A stretch of 64,000 nt of DNA from Stanieria cyanosphaera PCC 7437 (GCF_000317575.1 NC_019748.1:1070001-1134000); one strand, 5' to 3'; shown: positions 35,529 to 44,319, numbered from the stretch's first letter. Notes: a model not told the origin generated them from the letters alone. A program made the numbers and translations.

Positions 35529-37388
35529 TTAATTAAAATAGTGCTTTTCTACTCTCAACCACCAATCGCAAAATGTTAGAGATGTTAACAACTGATTACT
35601 CAACTTATTCTCAACATCTTGCCAAGGTGCATAATTTTGCTGATACATTTTTCGATATTGATTAAGAGAATCTTCTAATTGAATAAAATCAATAATACTG
35701 GCTAAATAAGAATTTTCTTTGGCTTGTGCGACAATAGCTAGAGGTTGTTTTCCTTTCCCTAATCCCGCATATTTTAAAGGATCGAAATAATTTTCTTTAG
35801 GACGCAAACGTACTCGATCGGGTAAAGTTTCGCGGTTAGCTTGGCGTAAAAAGATTTTTTCGTAATTGTTATCTATTTGTAAAGAAGGATGAATACTATT
35901 AGCAAACTCAATCATTCTGCGATCGCCGATTGGAGCAACAGGTTCAATTTGATAAGTTGCTGCCAACAGCTTGTATAATTGGTTCATACCAACAGAACTT
36001 GTATTTTCAAGCGACTGACAAATGGCCGATACACGACTGTTAACTAAAGAAGATTGAAAGCGTTGTTGTATTGCCAAATGAATCTGAGAAGATTGAGCGT
36101 AGTTAGAATTTAGCCATTGAGGTAAATTATATTTGCTAGAAGATAAACGTAGAGCAATCCAGCGAGCTTGCCAAGATGCAGGTAAAGACGGTAAAAAAAA
36201 CTGTCGCCATAACCAAGAATACCATCGTGGAGATTCTTGAAAATGTTGCCAAAACAGTTTCCAATTACCAGCTTTCATTTGATCCGCCCACAAGGTATAG
36301 CAAAACTCATCTCCCCAAACTCCAGAAAATGCCAATCCAAATCCTTGGTTTTTAGCTAAATCCATTGTGCGAAGATTCATCGGTAAGGCACAGGTAATAA
36401 AAGGATCGTCTACTACAGGTAACTTATCCCAAGGCTCGCTAAACGCCCAAGCATCATTACAGTTAATCGGATGCCAGTTAACTTGAGGATAACGTTGTAA
36501 AAAAGCTTTAATTGGTTCTCTTTCGTCAAATTCGGGATAAATATCTGTAGTAACAGAAAAAGCATCAACTTTTGGTAGATGATTTAACAGCGAGACTGTT
36601 ACCGTACTAGAATCTAAACCTCCACTAAGAGTGGTATAGGGCTGACGACAGCTACGTAAATAATCTTTGACTACCTTATTGAGGAGATACCAAAATTTTT
36701 CATAGCAGTCTTCTGGAGACTGAGGAGATAAATAACTCTTTGGTTGTGTAAGTTGATAAATTTGTTGTAGTTGTAATTGTTCTGATTGTAAGACCAAAGC
36801 TTGACCTGGAAGAAGTCGTTTTAAATCTTTAAACGCTGTAATACCAGGAGGATGTGCCAAGCTACCACAAATTGTATGAGCAACGTAAACTTCATCTAGT
36901 TCTCGACTCACTTGGGGATGCAATAGTAAAGTTAATACTCGCGATGCCAGCAATAAAGTTTGACCATCCCAATAGTAAGCAAGAGTGCGTCTTCCTAAAG
37001 CATCACAACCGACAAATAATAAATCTTGACTAGCATCCCAAAGAATAAAAACAAAATCGCCGATGAGGTACTTTATACAATCAACTCCCCAACGACGATA
37101 ACTTTCTATAATTAATTGAGCATCTGTAACTTTAGAACGATCTGCAAGTAAAGATTCACGGTCATCAACTCTACCATCCCAAACTAAGACACATCCTTCA
37201 TACTCAATTACGGGTGCTTCTAGACATGATTCAGGAGTGTTAAAGAACTGAGTACGTCCCAAACTCAAGTTTATTTCAGAATTGTGCCAATCTCCTCGTC
37301 CATCCTTACCCAAAACCTCTAAATCTGCTAGCATTTTTTGCCAGGGCGTGGGTTTTCGACTATTCCAGACACCTAAAATTCCGCTCAT
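35529..37388 (-). CDS. Lasso cyclase (asparagine synthetase homologue)
   Basis: The lasso cyclase (LarC/McjC type) activates the ring Asp/Glu with ATP and forms the macrolactam. About 619 residues, starting at ATG 37388 (MSGILGVWN). A TTG nine bases upstream also opens the frame. The N-terminal glutaminase-like domain has Ser in place of the catalytic Cys at position 2, so it cannot hydrolyse glutamine, as usual for cyclases. The synthetase domain has the PP-loop TLSGGLDSSTVTVSLL, then VSGVW-like AFSGVWGDEF and PIGDRRMIEFANSI. It lies between the B2 maturase and the methyltransferase. Confidence 0.92.
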   Translation of the reverse strand: MSGILGVWNSRKPTPWQKMLADLEVLGKDGRGDWHNSEINLSLGRTQFFNTPESCLEAPVIEYEGCVLVWDGRVDDRESLLADRSKVTDAQLIIESYRRWGVDCIKYLIGDFVFILWDASQDLLFVGCDALGRRTLAYYWDGQTLLLASRVLTLLLHPQVSRELDEVYVAHTICGSLAHPPGITAFKDLKRLLPGQALVLQSEQLQLQQIYQLTQPKSYLSPQSPEDCYEKFWYLLNKVVKDYLRSCRQPYTTLSGGLDSSTVTVSLLNHLPKVDAFSVTTDIYPEFDEREPIKAFLQRYPQVNWHPINCNDAWAFSEPWDKLPVVDDPFITCALPMNLRTMDLAKNQGFGLAFSGVWGDEFCYTLWADQMKAGNWKLFWQHFQESPRWYSWLWRQFFLPSLPASWQARWIALRLSSSKYNLPQWLNSNYAQSSQIHLAIQQRFQSSLVNSRVSAICQSLENTSSVGMNQLYKLLAATYQIEPVAPIGDRRMIEFANSIHPSLQIDNNYEKIFLRQANRETLPDRVRLRPKENYFDPLKYAGLGKGKQPLAIVAQAKENSYLASIIDFIQLEDSLNQYRKMYQQNYAPWQDVENKLSNQLLTSLTFCDWWLRVEKHYFN

Positions 37389-37428
37389 GCTCTTCAATAT
37401 CGATTAGCGATATATCTATTTTTTATTC

Positions 37429-37914
37429 TTAAACTCTACTCAAACGTGGAGTAACATTGGCAATATCAGCACGATCGTTAAGCACAATGTCATTGTAAGT
37501 AACCCAGGCATGACCAATCTTGTCGCCCCAACCTACTTCTAACTTTGGAGTAATACCTTGTTCCCTTAACCAGTTATATAAAACCAAAGAACGATGCAAA
37601 CACTTAGGACGTAGAGGATGAATTTTAGCTGTCCAGGCGATCGCAATTACCCGTTGTCTAATGGCTTGTTTTAACTCTGGAGTCCAAATAGCCGACTTAC
37701 TTTCTCCAGGAGTTTGTAGTGCCTCCAACGCCATGTCCTTCAGACGACTATCGACCCACCATAATTGCTGAAATGCCCATAAACACAACCAAATATATTT
37801 CGGCTTGGTAATTGCTTTAGTGGTCAGATGAGGAAATAATATTGCAATCCGATAAATCTTGAAGAAAACTTTGGAGATCTGCGACGACGCGATCGCGTTC
37901 GACTTCGTATTCAT
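37429..37914 (-). CDS. Lasso peptide B2 leader peptidase (transglutaminase-like)
   Basis: Cysteine protease that removes the leader at the TQ site. The catalytic triad is visible: Cys in PKCLHRSLVLYNWLREQG, His in DKIGHAWVTYND and Asp in VLNDRADI. It is 161 residues if it starts at ATG 37914. That start overlaps B1 by 98 bases, which is unusually long, and the first 25 residues do not resemble the family; no ATG, GTG or TTG lies closer to the B1 stop. So the start is uncertain. The conserved part begins around KPKYIWLCLWAFQQLWW. It lies upstream of the cyclase, which begins 41 bases after its stop. Confidence 0.88.
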   Translation of the reverse strand: MNTKSNAIASSQISKVFFKIYRIAILFPHLTTKAITKPKYIWLCLWAFQQLWWVDSRLKDMALEALQTPGESKSAIWTPELKQAIRQRVIAIAWTAKIHPLRPKCLHRSLVLYNWLREQGITPKLEVGWGDKIGHAWVTYNDIVLNDRADIANVTPRLSRV

Positions 37915-38131
37915 TTATGATTTGATCTACTACTGGTGTTAGAGGTTTTGCATCTAATAAAGCTTGCCAAAACATAATACTGGTTTCGCTCAAGCTATAA
38001 TAAGTTCCAGAAGGAATATGCAGTAAGATTCCCTCATTTTCTACCTGGCGAAATAAAATATCTTCAGCTACCTGATATTTTTTTTCATCATTAGCTTTTA
38101 TTTTGCTGATTGGCTCAATGTCCGCTGTCAT
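37817..38131 (-). CDS. Lasso peptide B1 protein (PqqD-type RRE)
   Basis: A 104-residue PqqD-like protein that binds the leader peptide and presents it to B2 and C. The core runs FRQVENEGILLHIPSGTYYSLSETSIMFWQALL, then LTPVVDQIINEYEVERDRVVADLQSFLQDL, the usual winged-helix pattern with a Y/F-rich strand 3 and a long helix 3. The start is ATG 38131. It is the first gene of the cluster, so a promoter should lie in 38132-38320. The 3' end overlaps the B2 frame by 98 bases, in a different frame and with a HIP1-type site in the overlap. Confidence 0.88.
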   Translation of the reverse strand: MTADIEPISKIKANDEKKYQVAEDILFRQVENEGILLHIPSGTYYSLSETSIMFWQALLDAKPLTPVVDQIINEYEVERDRVVADLQSFLQDLSDCNIISSSDH

Positions 38132-38323
38132 TCTAGGCTTCTATTCCTTTAGAATAATTATGTTTAATTGAATAGGTAAACTTCTTAGTTTAAAAGTATA
38201 GGTTGAAATACAAAAGATAATCAGAACTTAAAAAGTAAGACAAATGTTACTCAAAAGTTTGGTTATTAACACTCTGCTGTTGAGATCAAGTGCTTTAAGT
38301 AACTAAAAAGTCAGTCCAAATCC

Positions 38324-38529
38324 TATAGCGGTTCTCAGATTCATGAGATACAGTTCATTTCCCTGGTTGAGCGTTAATAGTTGATAGTTGAGACCTACGG
38401 TAGTGCGCTTCGCTTATGTTAATGGTTGATTATTCATCCCTCATAATTAGTAATTAGTAATTAGTAATTAGTAACTGGTAATTAGTAACTGGTAATGGTG
38501 TACCTCACCAAGAGCGAGAAAGGCTATAG
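38324..38529. mobile_element. MITE-like element 1
   Basis: About 29-base imperfect inverted termini: CTATAGCGGTTCTCAG... ending GAGATAC (38324-38352), and GTACCTC... ending GGCTATAG (38500-38529). The interior has no open frame. It holds AATTAGT-type short tandem repeats (38443-38495) and a GCGCTTCGC piece. The ends match the element at 60459-60568. Together with AT-rich sequence it fills most of 38132-38607, between the lasso operon promoter and the guanidine transporter genes. Confidence 0.7.
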
Positions 38530-38607
38530 CTCTCAATGCCTAATCTAGCCTTGTTCTAAGGTAATGAGCTAATCTGTACGATATTTTAATTCAATTAAAC
38601 TTGCTAT

Positions 38608-39381
38608 TTAAGCAGCAGATAATGCTTCTTTTCCATGTTTGCGCAGTAAATCCATCAATTCATCTCGATAATCGTGAAAAACTGATTGACGTTTAATGTG
38701 ATGAGTACGTTCTGGTAAATCAATCAGCATTTCCTTTCTTACTGTACCAGGACGCGCACCCAAAGCATAAATTCGATTAGAGAGAAATACTGCTTCCTCT
38801 ACATCATGAGTAATCATAAAAATTGTTAGATTAGTACGATACCAAAGGTCTAACATAAATTCATGCATCGCTTCTTTAGTATGGATATCTAGTGCGCCAA
38901 AAGGTTCATCCATCAACAAAACTTTTGGTTCGGAAGCCAAAGCACGAGCGATCGCAACTCTTTGTTTCATCCCACCAGATAGTTCTTTAGGTAATGATTT
39001 GGCAAACTTAGATAACCCTACTACACTTAAATAATAACTAGCTTGTTCTCGCCGTTCTTTTTTAGGTAATCCTTGAAGTTTTAGCCCAAATTCAGTATTT
39101 TCTTGCACATTCATCCAAGGATAAAGGGTATAATGCTGAAAGACCATACCGCGATCGGGTCCTGGCCCGGTTACTAACTTTTCACCAATTTTTACTTCTC
39201 CCGAAGTAGGTAGATCTAATCCAGCAATTTGCCGAAGTAAAGTAGATTTACCAGAACCTGAAGCCCCTACTGCACAAATAAATTCGCCCTGCTCGATGGT
39301 CATATTAATATTTTTAAGCACCACAAGATTGCCTTGTTTAGTCTGAAAGTGTTTATGAAGACTGTTAATTTGTAGATACAT
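38608..39381 (-). CDS. ABC importer ATPase of the guanidine operon
   Basis: An ATPase of the nitrate/sulfonate/taurine (NitT/TauT) family. Walker A is GASGSGKSTLLRQIAGL; the Q-loop is RGMVFQHYTLYPWMNV; the signature is LSGGMKQRVAIARAL; Walker B is VLLMDEPFGALDIHT; and the H-loop is MITHDVEEAV. I place the start at ATG 39381, behind AAAGGTG; the frame also opens at 39402. It is the last gene of the operon gdmH-hypA-hypB-binding protein-permease-ATPase. In Synechocystis the corresponding cluster (sll1077-sll1082, from memory) carries the same set, and guanidine import is the likely role. Substrate is inferred from context. Confidence 0.88.
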   Translation of the reverse strand: MYLQINSLHKHFQTKQGNLVVLKNINMTIEQGEFICAVGASGSGKSTLLRQIAGLDLPTSGEVKIGEKLVTGPGPDRGMVFQHYTLYPWMNVQENTEFGLKLQGLPKKERREQASYYLSVVGLSKFAKSLPKELSGGMKQRVAIARALASEPKVLLMDEPFGALDIHTKEAMHEFMLDLWYRTNLTIFMITHDVEEAVFLSNRIYALGARPGTVRKEMLIDLPERTHHIKRQSVFHDYRDELMDLLRKHGKEALSAA

Positions 39382-39478
39382 TGATTTCACCTTTTTAACC
39401 ATGAATAACTACTTGCTATCAATTCATTGAAGTTGTTTGCTGTAATCAAAAACACATTTTTCAAAACTAATTGATCAA

Positions 39479-40324
39479 CTATCTTTTTTGAGAAGCCCAT
39501 TTACAAAAAACTTTCAAAAGATATTGAAAAAATAGATCAAAAGATAAGCCAATAATTCCAATTACAATCAATCCCACAAAAATTTCATCAGTTCTAAGAA
39601 ATCGACCAGCCACACTAATTCGACGACCTAAACCTTCAGTTGAAGCAATTAATTCTGAAACAATTACTAACTGCCACGCAGCAGCTAAGTTAATTCGACA
39701 AGCATCAATAATTCCAGGGATAACGTGAGGAAAAATTACTTGAGTTAGAGTCTGCCAACGACTTCCCCCCAGCATATAAGTAGATTCAATCAAGTCTTTG
39801 GGAACAAACTTAACTGTATCCATCACCATCAGTGAATTAAAGAAAAATACTCCAATAAAAATTAAAGCAATTTTGGGTTCTTCTCCAATACCCAAATAAA
39901 GAATTAATAAAGGAATAAAAGCAGGGGCTGGCATATAACGCATCAACCCAAACAGAGGTTCTAACAACGCCCTAATACTGGCAAAGCTACCCATCAGAAT
40001 CCCTGTAGGAATAGCAATGAGTGAAGCTAAACTAAACCCAACTACCACCCGCCAAAGACTAGCTACTGTATCTTTAAGTAATTCTCCTGTACTCCAAAGT
40101 CGGACAAATGCTTCAACTACTCTTCCTGGCGAGGGTAAAAATTTGGGGTCGATATTACCAAAAGTTGTTACTAGCCACCACACTAATAAAGGAGCAAGAA
40201 TTGAAATAATAACTAAGGTAGTAGATAGAGGTTTAGGAATATCTTCAGCCAATCTCCAAAAAACAGTGGGAGGCAAAGTATTTGATTGACTGGCAATTAC
40301 CTTTGAGTTATCAACTTGATTCAT
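39479..40324 (-). CDS. ABC importer permease of the guanidine operon
   Basis: A NitT/TauT-type inner-membrane permease of about 281 residues. ATG 40324 is preferred because a short hydrophilic N-terminus is usual; the frame also opens at 40351. It has about six membrane spans, with [30 protein letters not shown] and the coupling loop STYMLGGSRWQTLTQVIFPHVIPGIIDACRINLAAAWQLVIVSEL. These are the EAA-type loop and helix that dock onto the ATPase. It lies 42-97 bases from its neighbours in the operon. The transported compound is inferred from the gdmH context. Confidence 0.87.
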   Translation of the reverse strand: MNQVDNSKVIASQSNTLPPTVFWRLAEDIPKPLSTTLVIISILAPLLVWWLVTTFGNIDPKFLPSPGRVVEAFVRLWSTGELLKDTVASLWRVVVGFSLASLIAIPTGILMGSFASIRALLEPLFGLMRYMPAPAFIPLLILYLGIGEEPKIALIFIGVFFFNSLMVMDTVKFVPKDLIESTYMLGGSRWQTLTQVIFPHVIPGIIDACRINLAAAWQLVIVSELIASTEGLGRRISVAGRFLRTDEIFVGLIVIGIIGLSFDLFFQYLLKVFCKWASQKR

Positions 40325-40392
40325 AATTGTTTTTCCGATGCAGAAACGCAATAAACTTGGAAATTTACTTCGATTGCTTTGATTATTAATAA

Positions 40393-41436
40393 TTACTTGG
40401 CTTTTTCTGCGTAAGCTTTAACAAAACGGTCATCAAAAAGTTGACTCGTATCAGGTACTTGAGGTGCTAAACCAACTTTGACTAAAAAGTCACTAATTTG
40501 TTGAGCCGAATACTGAAGAGAACTCGCGTCATTGCCTGGTTGAAAAGCTTTCAGGTTGTCTTCTACCGAAAAAATAGTCGTTCCTTCAGCGTAATCTTGA
40601 TATTCTTCAACAGTGACATTTGCTCGTCTTGCCATAATTTCGTAAGCTTGTGCTTGATTTGGCTCCATATAATCAAGAGTGGCAAACCAAGAATTGACTA
40701 CTGCTTGCACCTGTTCGGGATTTTCTTCAACGAATTGACGAGTAAACACTAAGTGGTCAGAAATTGCCCCAGGAAAGTCTTTAGAACTAAAAAGTTCTTT
40801 ACTACCATTACGTTTCAAAGCTTGAGTTGTAAAAGGTGCAAAGACTGCGACTGCATCTACCTGTCCACCAACAAAAGCTGTTGCTGCTTGCCCTGTTTCT
40901 AGGGGTATAAATTCAATATCTTCTGGAGACAAACCTTCTTGTTCTAAACCTAACAAAAGTAGATAGTGGTCAACTGTTCCTTCTTCAGCAGCAACTTTTT
41001 TGCCTTTAAGATCAGCAATACTATTAATTCCTTCCCTAACAATTATTTTGTCGTTACCAGTAGAGTTATCATTAACTAAAACAATAACTTGTTCTGCTCC
41101 TCCTGCTATAGCACTAATAGTATCGTTTAAGGTTTGACTATTGGCAGTGATTTGTTGAGCATTAAGGGCATTAATTGATTCTAAATAACCATCGAACCAC
41201 TTCAACTCTACTGAAGCATTATTAGCTTGAAAAATTCCTTGTTCTTGAGTCACTTGCCAAGGAAACCAACCAGGCCAAGCACTATATCCTAAACTTACAC
41301 TAGCTGTATTCCCAGAAGAAGTAGAACCTGTGTCGTTAGTAGTTTTAATTGAAGTAGCAGGATTACAACCAACTACTACACTTAAACTAAAAATAAAAAG
41401 AATGAGATAAGATAAAAATGAACGAGTTTTCAGCAT
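40393..41436 (-). CDS. Substrate-binding lipoprotein of the guanidine operon importer
   Basis: A 347-residue periplasmic protein of the NitT/TauT/SsuA type. The signal peptide ends in a lipobox, SLSVVVGCNPATS, so it should be lipid-anchored. A Ser/Thr-rich linker follows and the mature domain starts with SVSLGYSAWPGWFPWQVTQEQG. EEGTVDHYLLLLGLEQEGLSPEDIEFIPLETGQAATAFVGGQVDAVAVFAPF matches the two-lobed fold of this family. It is downstream of hypB by about 200 AT-rich bases, which might hold an internal promoter. Guanidine or another guanidinium compound is the likely ligand by context. Confidence 0.87.
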   Translation of the reverse strand: MLKTRSFLSYLILFIFSLSVVVGCNPATSIKTTNDTGSTSSGNTASVSLGYSAWPGWFPWQVTQEQGIFQANNASVELKWFDGYLESINALNAQQITANSQTLNDTISAIAGGAEQVIVLVNDNSTGNDKIIVREGINSIADLKGKKVAAEEGTVDHYLLLLGLEQEGLSPEDIEFIPLETGQAATAFVGGQVDAVAVFAPFTTQALKRNGSKELFSSKDFPGAISDHLVFTRQFVEENPEQVQAVVNSWFATLDYMEPNQAQAYEIMARRANVTVEEYQDYAEGTTIFSVEDNLKAFQPGNDASSLQYSAQQISDFLVKVGLAPQVPDTSQLFDDRFVKAYAEKAK

Positions 41437-41637
41437 AGATTTAATTGAATAATTAACGATTAGATAACAATTGTCGTCAAATAAAAATTGAATTTTACTT
41501 GCTTAAATTTAGTAAATGAGAAAATTAATAAAGTAGCGATACCTAATAAAAAGTAAGTTTTAGAAATAGCAAAAATTAATCAACTAAATTAATTAGTTAA
41601 TAATTTAAAATTGATTTTTTACTTAAAATTGCTCAAT

Positions 41638-42333
41638 TTATAGATTGGTAGCAAAGACTCTATCTTTTTTTGTTTGCAATTTGATCCAATTAAACCAAGC
41701 TTCTAATCCTTCACCCGTTTTAGCAGAAATAGGAATAATGGTTACATGAGGATTCATTTGTTTAACATTAGCTTTAATTGTTTCTAAATCTATTTCCAAA
41801 TAAGGAGCTAAATCAGTTTTAGTAATTAATAAACAATCTGCTTCTTGAAACATCACTGGATATTTCAGAGGTTTATCTTCTCCTTCAGTCACACTAAGTA
41901 GGGCAACTTTAGCGTGTTCTCCTACTTCAAATTCGGCAGGACAAACTAAATTACCGACATTTTCTACTAAAACTAAATCAAATTCTTCGGGATTATATTC
42001 ATGGGCTAATCGATGAATTCCTCCTGCTACCATTTTTGAATCTAAATGACAGGAACGTCCTGTATTAATAGCAATAACTGGAACACCATACTGACGCAAA
42101 CGTTCTGCATCTAATTCGGTAGTCATATCACCTTCAATGACAGCAATTTTTAATTGATCTTTAATAGCAATAATAGTTTTTTCTAAAAGAGCAGTTTTTC
42201 CTGCACCAGGACTACTCATAATATTGAGACAAGTAATTCCCCATTGATCAAAATGTTCGCGGTTATGATCTGCGCCTTCTTGATTAGCATGGAGTAAATT
42301 AAGTTCTAAAGCAGCGTCGAATGTTTGATGCAT
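41638..42333 (-). CDS. hypB: HypB-like nickel-insertion GTPase (guanidine hydrolase accessory)
   Basis: A SIMIBI GTPase that hands over nickel. The 231-residue protein has the P-loop [13 protein letters not shown], switch-like [15 protein letters not shown], the metal site [13 protein letters not shown] with [11 protein letters not shown], and the base motif [11 protein letters not shown]. The Cys-rich N-terminal high-affinity site of E. coli HypB is absent, which is common. Homologues next to gdmH have been shown to be needed for nickel loading of guanidine hydrolase in Synechocystis, rather than for hydrogenase. A perfect 21-base palindrome lies in the spacer before it (42358-42378). Confidence 0.92.
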   Translation of the reverse strand: MHQTFDAALELNLLHANQEGADHNREHFDQWGITCLNIMSSPGAGKTALLEKTIIAIKDQLKIAVIEGDMTTELDAERLRQYGVPVIAINTGRSCHLDSKMVAGGIHRLAHEYNPEEFDLVLVENVGNLVCPAEFEVGEHAKVALLSVTEGEDKPLKYPVMFQEADCLLITKTDLAPYLEIDLETIKANVKQMNPHVTIIPISAKTGEGLEAWFNWIKLQTKKDRVFATNL

Positions 42334-42357
42334 CTTTTTCAGTTATTTATTAGTTAG

Positions 42358-42378
42358 AGACGTTTCGCCGAAACGTCT
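42358..42378. repeat. Perfect 10-bp palindrome between hypA and hypB
   Basis: AGACGTTTCG and CGAAACGTCT flank a single C. Related motifs (GAGACGTT...AACGTCTC) are common cyanobacterial interspersed palindromes. In the operon RNA it would form a stable hairpin, but no T-run follows on either strand. Confidence 0.75.
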
Positions 42379-42386
42379 GTACAGTA

Positions 42387-42785
42387 TCATTTATCAGTAG
42401 GGACGTTTTGCAAAGCACCTTGACAAGTATTAGTTAAAGAAGAATATTCAAGGCGATCAATTTTTAATTCTCTTCCAGAACGAATATCTTCCATTGCCGA
42501 CTGACATTGAGGACAATTGTATTGCAAACCTAGTTGTGGTTTGTATTCTGTTTTACAAGTGTGACAAAAAGCAATCAAAGGTGTTTCTCGAATTACTAAT
42601 TCAACTTGTTCTAAAAAAGTATTACGAGTTTGTACTTCAAAGGCAAATTGTAAACTAGCGGGTTCAACACAGGTAAATTGTCCGACAATTAAATGAATTT
42701 TTTCTATTTTTGGCTGTTCGGGCTGACTATCCCACCAGTCTCTCACTGTCATAATGAGAGCTTTAGTCATATCAGTTTCGTGCAT
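42387..42785 (-). CDS. hypA: HypA-like nickel metallochaperone (guanidine hydrolase accessory)
   Basis: A 132-residue protein. It starts MHETDMTKALI, where His2 is the nickel ligand. VHLIVGQFTCVEPASLQFAFEV is the family core, and the zinc site is two CxxC pairs, FCHTCKTEYKPQLGLQYNCPQCQS. It lies 53 bases upstream of hypB and downstream of gdmH, in the same direction. By analogy with Synechocystis it cooperates with HypB to load nickel into guanidine hydrolase. No hydrogenase genes are in the window, which supports the guanidine role. The gap to gdmH contains repeats. Confidence 0.92.
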   Translation of the reverse strand: MHETDMTKALIMTVRDWWDSQPEQPKIEKIHLIVGQFTCVEPASLQFAFEVQTRNTFLEQVELVIRETPLIAFCHTCKTEYKPQLGLQYNCPQCQSAMEDIRSGRELKIDRLEYSSLTNTCQGALQNVPTDK

Positions 42786-42897
42786 AATTAGTTATTGGTC
42801 ATTTATCTTTGTTGAAAATTATTCAGTAAAATAAACATTTTTGTTGATAGTTGATTGTTTTTCCACACATAAACCTTGTCCTGAGTGAAACGAAGGA

Positions 42898-42950
42898 ACA
42901 GATGAACACAGTGGAGTTATCGGTTGGTAGTGTTTTTTGTTGATGATTGG
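42898..42950 (+). repeat. Dispersed repeat, copy C
   Basis: GATGAACACAGTGGAGTTATC followed by GGTTGGTAGTGTTTTTTG matches copies A (9606-9670, complement) and B (12751-12802), with one A-G dinucleotide missing. It lies in the gdmH-hypA spacer, between degenerate GGTAACTG-type short repeats (42970-43037). Confidence 0.7.
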
Positions 42951-43039
42951 TGGTTGATAGTCGATTGTTAATGGTTAATTGTTGATTGTTGATTGTTAAT
43001 TGATAACTGGTCACTGGTAACTGGTAACTGATCACTGAA

Positions 43040-44233
43040 TTAAGTCCAAGCAGCATCAGCTTCTAGTTTGGCTTCGGGATGAATGTAGGCTGGTTTTTCT
43101 TTTCTAGGTAACTGTCCAGACACTACTAAATGCGCCATCGTGTCGCAGATTACGCGAGTTGCCATCAACGCAGTCATATCACTGATATCGTAAGGAGGTG
43201 AAACTTCTACTACTTCCAAACCACAAACAGGGGCATTTTGAACTATTTTCTTCAATAAATAAAGAGCTTCACGGGGTAATAAACCACCTGGTTCGGGCCA
43301 ACCTGTACCAGGAACAAAACCTGCATCGATACAATCAATGTCAAAACTGATCCAAACGCAATCGGTACCATCTAAAGCTCTTTCTAACGCAAAGTCAGCA
43401 GCAGCATCTAATCCCATTTCGGTGATATCGGTAACGGTAAGAATATTAGTTGCTCGTTCGCGACAAACTTTGACACCTTGACGGGGTACTTGCCAACCAC
43501 CAATTCCTAATTGGACTAAATTTTTGGCTGGGGCATTGGCGATATTAGTGGCATGAAACCAAGGACAAGTGTGCATCCTTTCATCTAAATCGGTTTCTTG
43601 AGTATCCACATGGCGGTCAAAGTGAATAATGCCGACTTTTTTATCTCCTAAATGACGACAAATTCCTCGAACTGTGGGAAAACCAATTGAATGATCTCCT
43701 CCTAAAAGAATTGGAAAAGCACCAGAACCAAAAACGTGGGCAACCCCTTTGGAAATTTGATCGAAAGATTTTTCATTATTAGCAGGAATGGTAAAAATAT
43801 CCCCGACATCACATAAGGTAATTTGTTCGCGTAAATCAACCCCTAATTCAAAGTTATAGGGAGTATACAAAGCGGAGATACGGCGAATTCCTTGAGGGCC
43901 AAACCTTGTTCCAGGACGATAAGTAGTACCCGAATCATGAGGAACACCAACGATCGCAACATCATAGTTGCCCACTTGCCTAACATCTTCTAAATATGGT
44001 GCTTTTAAGAAAGTATTAATACCTGCATAATGAGGTAATTCACCACGGGAAAAAGTTGGAATAGTGCGATCGCGTATACTATTTGCTGCTTCTAAACCAT
44101 ACTTTAAGCCCTGATCTACTTCTTGTTGCCATCCTGTTAGAGGTAATTGTCTTTCTTTATCTAAGGCGCGTTGAGCTTCGCTATCATGTCCATTGCGATC
44201 GCTATTGGGAGGTTGAAATGGTAATTCGGTCAT
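43040..44233 (-). CDS. gdmH: Guanidine hydrolase (ureohydrolase family)
   Basis: A nickel-dependent ureohydrolase that splits guanidine to urea and ammonia. ATG 44233 is chosen: AGGAG stands seven bases upstream, giving 397 residues. An in-frame ATG at 44266 lies against the terminator T-run and is unlikely. Metal ligands are intact: GGDHSIGFP, HFDRHVDTQ, and SFDIDCIDAGFVPGTGWPEPGG. The HFDRHVD form, with Arg where agmatinases have Ala, matches my memory of the Synechocystis Sll1077 enzyme. Genes for hypA, hypB and an ABC importer follow, as in that species. The upstream guanidine-I riboswitch and NtcA box agree. Confidence 0.93.
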   Translation of the reverse strand: MTELPFQPPNSDRNGHDSEAQRALDKERQLPLTGWQQEVDQGLKYGLEAANSIRDRTIPTFSRGELPHYAGINTFLKAPYLEDVRQVGNYDVAIVGVPHDSGTTYRPGTRFGPQGIRRISALYTPYNFELGVDLREQITLCDVGDIFTIPANNEKSFDQISKGVAHVFGSGAFPILLGGDHSIGFPTVRGICRHLGDKKVGIIHFDRHVDTQETDLDERMHTCPWFHATNIANAPAKNLVQLGIGGWQVPRQGVKVCRERATNILTVTDITEMGLDAAADFALERALDGTDCVWISFDIDCIDAGFVPGTGWPEPGGLLPREALYLLKKIVQNAPVCGLEVVEVSPPYDISDMTALMATRVICDTMAHLVVSGQLPRKEKPAYIHPEAKLEADAAWT

Positions 44234-44268
44234 GACACTTCTCCTACATTCAATTTTTGTTTCCATGC

Positions 44269-44319
44269 AAAAAACCCAAGAGGCTGACAGGTAATTAATC
44301 TGTGTCAGTTCCTCCCGGG
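44269..44319 (-). terminator. Riboswitch-controlled terminator of gdmH
   Basis: The minus strand has CCCGGGAGG (44311-44319) pairing with CCTCTTGGG (44275-44283), including two G-U pairs. An inner stem is CTGACA with TGTCAG. A run of six T residues (44269-44274) follows. The 5' arm overlaps the aptamer's CCCGGGAG. Confidence 0.9.

Noticed and set aside
38443-38495. Tandem AATTAGT units that might suggest a CRISPR array
   Set aside because: The units are 7-14 bases with no unique spacers and lie inside a MITE-like element; no cas genes are near.
41638-42785. Hydrogenase maturation operon
   Set aside because: hypA and hypB are present but no hydrogenase or hypCDEF genes are; position behind gdmH fits nickel loading of guanidine hydrolase.
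42823-43056. A 77-codon minus-strand frame with YQLPVTSYQLTINNQ-type repeats
   Set aside because: It is a translation of short degenerate DNA repeats (GGTAACTG, TTGATTGTTAAT) and the dispersed repeat copy C, not a protein.
43040-44233. Agmatinase (speB) annotation
   Set aside because: The fold is the same, but HFDRHVD replaces the agmatinase HFDAHxD, and the riboswitch, hypAB and importer context point to guanidine hydrolase.
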